32,450 bases of DNA from Actinomycetota bacterium (lineage in GTDB: Bacteria > Actinomycetota > Acidimicrobiia > Acidimicrobiales > Ilumatobacteraceae), in contig SXKB01000305.1 of NCBI GenBank assembly GCA_005778215.1, forward strand, positions 1 to 32,450, written 5' to 3'. The position numbers and the translations under genes are program-made. Shown here piece after piece: positions 29,963-32,450 of the stretch. Below the pieces are notes generated by a model that worked only from the letters and a program-made list of their open reading frames with translations, ran no database searches and was not told where the DNA came from. Numbering within the stretch: position 1 is the stretch's first letter; each line of letters begins with the position of its first letter.

Positions 29963-32450
29963 ATGTCCGACTTCCGCAACGACCGTTCCGCCCCCCGCCG
30001 GATCGAATCCCGGGTGCCCCCGCACAACCTGCACGCCGAGGAGAGCCTGCTCGGCGCGCTGCTGCTGTCCACCGAGGTCGTGAACCAGATCTCCGAGCTC
30101 GGCATCTCGGTCGAGCACTTCTACAAGCCGGCGCACCAGCACATCTACTCGGCCATCCGTGGGCTGATGGCGGGCGGTCACGCGGTCGACGTGGTCACCG
30201 TGTCCGACGAGCTGCGTCGGAACGGTCTGCTCGACGACATCGGTGGCGCGCAGGCGCTCAACGAGTTGCAGAACGCCACGCCGGCCATCTCCAACGCGCA
30301 CCGCTACGCGAAGATCGTCCAGGACACCGCGGTGCTGCGCAAGCTCATCAGCGTGGCGGGCGAGATCACCGAGCTCGCGTACATGGAGCCCGACGACGTC
30401 ACCAAGGCGCTCGACGAGGCGGAGACCAAGGTGTTCGAGGTGGCCGAGGATCGCGTGGTCGATTCCACCCGCCCGCTGGCCGACCTGCTGCCCATCGCGA
30501 TGGATCAACTGCAGGAGACCTTCGAGCGCGGCGACACCATCACCGGTGTGGCCACCGGGTTCAACGATCTCGACGAGCTGCTGTCGGGTCTGCAGCCGAG
30601 CACGCTCAACATCATCGGAGCGCGGCCCGCGATGGGGAAGTGCGTTGCGTGGGACACGCCCATTGTCGACCCCCTCACCGGTGCGGTGCGCACGGCGGCC
30701 GAGGTGTTCGATGCGGCGATGGTGGAGCCCACCGTCCGCCTGCTCGCGCTCGACGACGATGCATCACTGGTGTCCACCGAGGCGAGCCACTTCCTCGACG
30801 ACGGCGTGAAGCCGGTGTACCTGGTGGAGACTCGCGCCGGGCGTCGTATCCGCGTCACTGCGGCGCACCCGTTGCTGTCGCAGCACGGTTGGCGTCCGCT
30901 CGAGCAGTTGCAGGTGGGCGACTTCGTCGCGGCGCCTGCGACGCTGCCCGTGTTCGGCACGGTCGAAGTGCCCGACGCCGAGATCGATCTGCTCGCGCTG
31001 CTGCTCGGCGATGGTTCCATCGGGCCGGGTGCTCGCACGCCCAGCCTCACCTGCAGCTTGCCCGACGTGCACGAGGTGGCCACGGCCGCAGCGGCGTCGT
31101 TCGGCACGTCACTGGTGTTCAACGCGCCGGCCGGCCAGGCCACCACGTACCGCATCTCGGCCGGGCGTTCCGGCGGCCGTGCGAATCCGGTCACCGACAT
31201 GCTGCGCCGACACGGCGCGTGGGGCTGCAACGCACACGACAAGCGGGTACCGGTGGCGGTGTTCACCGCGCCGCGTGCGCAGGTGGCGCGGTTCCTGAAC
31301 CGGTTGTTCGCCACCGACGGCACTGCGTGGGTGGCGAAGGCCGGCTACGCGCGTGTCGCGTATGGCACGGTGAGCGAGCAGTTGTCGCTCGACGTGATGC
31401 ACCTGTTGCTGCGGTTCGGCATCCGCTCGAAGCGGCGCACGCGGACGATCGCGTACGCAGGCGGTCGGCGCCGCGCGTTCGAGCTGGAGATCATGGACTC
31501 GGTGTCGCTGCTGCGGTTCTGCGACGAGATCGGCATTCTCGGCAAGTCGTTGGCGGTGCAGCGCGTGGCCGAGCGTGCCGCGAGCGTGCCGGCGGGCCAG
31601 TACACCATCGACACGCTGCCGATGGAGGTGTGGGACGACGTGCTGAAGGCCAAGGGGGAACGCTCGTGGGCCGACATCAGCGCGGCGGCCGGCAAGCCGC
31701 GCAGCCACAACTGGCACCCGTACCGTCGGCGCCCGCGTCGCGAGACCATTGCGGTGCTGGCCGACGTGCTCGACGACGACCGATTGCGCTGGTGGGCATC
31801 GCCGGCGGTCACCTGGGATCGCATCACCTCCATCACGCCCGCCGGCTGGGATCGGGTGATCGACTTCACCGTGCCGGAGTTGCACAACTTCGTGGCGGCC
31901 GACCTGTACGTGCACAACACCGCCCTTGGCCTGGGCATCGCCACCAACGTGGCGAAGACCACGCACAAGCCGGTGCTGGTGTTCTCGTTGGAAATGGGCC
32001 ACGCCGAGCTGACGCAGCGAATCCTGTCCAGTGAGGCCGAGGTGGAGTCGCAGAAGTTGCGCACCGGCCGCCTGCAGGAGGCCGACTGGACCAAGATCGG
32101 CCGCGCCATCAACCGCATCGACAGCGTGCCGCTGTACCTCGACGACAACCCGCGCGTCACGGTGATGGAGATCCGGGCCAAGGCGCGGCGGCTGAAGTCG
32201 CGTGTCGGTGGTCTGGGGCTCATCATGATCGACTACCTCCAACTGATGAGCGGCGGCTCGAACGCCGAGAATCGTCAGTTGGAGGTGAGCGAGATCAGCC
32301 GTGGTCTGAAGATCCTCGCTCGTGAACTCGAGGTGCCGATCATCGCCCTCAGCCAGCTGAGCCGAACGTTGGAGAGCCGCGCCGACAAGCGGCCGATGCT
32401 CGCCGACCTGCGTGAATCGGGTTCGCTCGAGCAGGACGCCGACGTGGTGA
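29963..32450 (+). CDS. dnaB: Replicative DNA helicase DnaB, intein-containing (3' end cut by window edge)
   Basis: DnaB is the hexameric helicase of the replication fork. The N-terminal domain starts VPPHNLHAEESLLGALL (about 16-32). The RecA-like domain begins near 205 (GVATGFNDLDELLSGLQPS). Its Walker A is split: residues GARPAMGK are followed by an intein, and the motif resumes with TALGLGIATN after it. The C-extein carries VFSLEMGHAEL, LIMIDYLQLMSG (Walker B) and ALSQLSRTLESR. The frame runs to the window end at LEQDADVV, where the last codons lie outside. The intein must splice out for an active helicase, since it breaks the ATP site. ATG 29963 has AAGG upstream. Confidence 0.96.
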   Translation, partial: MSDFRNDRSAPRRIESRVPPHNLHAEESLLGALLLSTEVVNQISELGISVEHFYKPAHQHIYSAIRGLMAGGHAVDVVTVSDELRRNGLLDDIGGAQALNELQNATPAISNAHRYAKIVQDTAVLRKLISVAGEITELAYMEPDDVTKALDEAETKVFEVAEDRVVDSTRPLADLLPIAMDQLQETFERGDTITGVATGFNDLDELLSGLQPSTLNIIGARPAMGKCVAWDTPIVDPLTGAVRTAAEVFDAAMVEPTVRLLALDDDASLVSTEASHFLDDGVKPVYLVETRAGRRIRVTAAHPLLSQHGWRPLEQLQVGDFVAAPATLPVFGTVEVPDAEIDLLALLLGDGSIGPGARTPSLTCSLPDVHEVATAAAASFGTSLVFNAPAGQATTYRISAGRSGGRANPVTDMLRRHGAWGCNAHDKRVPVAVFTAPRAQVARFLNRLFATDGTAWVAKAGYARVAYGTVSEQLSLDVMHLLLRFGIRSKRRTRTIAYAGGRRRAFELEIMDSVSLLRFCDEIGILGKSLAVQRVAERAASVPAGQYTIDTLPMEVWDDVLKAKGERSWADISAAAGKPRSHNWHPYRRRPRRETIAVLADVLDDDRLRWWASPAVTWDRITSITPAGWDRVIDFTVPELHNFVAADLYVHNTALGLGIATNVAKTTHKPVLVFSLEMGHAELTQRILSSEAEVESQKLRTGRLQEADWTKIGRAINRIDSVPLYLDDNPRVTVMEIRAKARRLKSRVGGLGLIMIDYLQLMSGGSNAENRQLEVSEISRGLKILARELEVPIIALSQLSRTLESRADKRPMLADLRESGSLEQDADVV
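30641..31918 (+). mobile_element. DnaB intein with two-motif LAGLIDADG homing endonuclease
   Basis: A 426-residue in-frame intein. It starts with Cys (CVAWDTPIVDPLTG, block A), has block B TAAHPLLSQHGW (about 70-81), and ends DRVIDFTVPELHNFVAADLYVHN (blocks F and G), with the terminal His-Asn needed for succinimide formation. The next extein residue is Thr, the required nucleophile. Two LAGLIDADG motifs, LLALLLGDGSIG (about 116-127) and LNRLFATDGTAW (about 218-229), both keep their catalytic Asp. It could therefore be an active homing endonuclease that copies the intein into empty dnaB alleles. The insertion lies between Lys and Thr of the Walker A GKT. Confidence 0.95.

Overview
The window is high-GC DNA from an actinobacterium. 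The genes flanking dnaA match the order known around the origin of Mycobacterium and other Actinomycetota: rpmH-rnpA-yidD-yidC-jag-rsmG-parA-parB, then cwlM-trxA-trxB-anti-sigma-sigma-kinase-(DUF6049-like)-pcnA. The loose similarity of the accessory genes suggests a deep-branching lineage such as Acidimicrobiia (Ilumatobacter-like). That placement is inference; no rRNA gene is present to confirm it. dnaA is cut by the left edge and dnaB by the right edge.

Layout. (1) 1-708: 5' part of dnaA on the minus strand, with DnaA boxes in the divergent gap to rpmH. (2) 993-6040, plus strand: rpmH, rnpA, yidD, yidC, khpB/jag, rsmG, two parS sites, parA, parB. Many stops and starts overlap by four bases. 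(3) 6130-16398, minus strand: a cell-envelope and redox cluster. It holds a catalytically dead amidase-like CwlM, thioredoxin, thioredoxin reductase, two membrane proteins (one YhhN-like), an anti-sigma/ECF sigma pair, a membrane Ser/Thr kinase with an extracellular discoidin-like domain, DegV, a large exported membrane-anchored protein and a GNAT acetyltransferase. (4) 16487-22030, plus strand: a histone-deacetylase-fold deacetylase, a CCA/poly(A) nucleotidyltransferase, and a membrane PAS-PAS-GGDEF-EAL cyclic-di-GMP protein. (5) 22040-27868, a more variable stretch: a methyltransferase, DUF5318 protein, gamma-glutamylcyclotransferase-like protein, DinB-like protein, a 66-aa protein with an internal repeat, a cytoplasmic subtilase coupled to a GAF protein, and an MFS transporter fused to a cyclic-nucleotide-binding domain. 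(6) 28064-32450, plus strand: rpsF-ssb-rpsR-rplI, then dnaB, whose Walker A motif is split by a 426-residue intein carrying two LAGLIDADG motifs.

Region 2 supplies ribosome and RNase P parts, membrane insertion and chromosome segregation. Region 3 looks like an envelope-stress and peptidoglycan-control module. Region 6 supplies replication-fork and ribosomal proteins. In Mycobacterium the rpsF-dnaB block lies on the other side of dnaA, so its position here implies a rearrangement around the origin.

Most of the window is ordinary core genome. The points most worth a second look are the dnaB intein, apparent CTG start codons inside CTGA overlaps (yidD, cwlM), an intact kinase where mycobacteria have a MurJ-pseudokinase fusion, a Cys-less S18 with a long acidic tail, an exact 18-bp repeat carrying DnaA boxes before dnaB, the GAF-subtilase pair, and the 66-aa repeat protein beside an operator-like palindrome. 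No tRNA, rRNA, CRISPR array or insertion sequence was seen.
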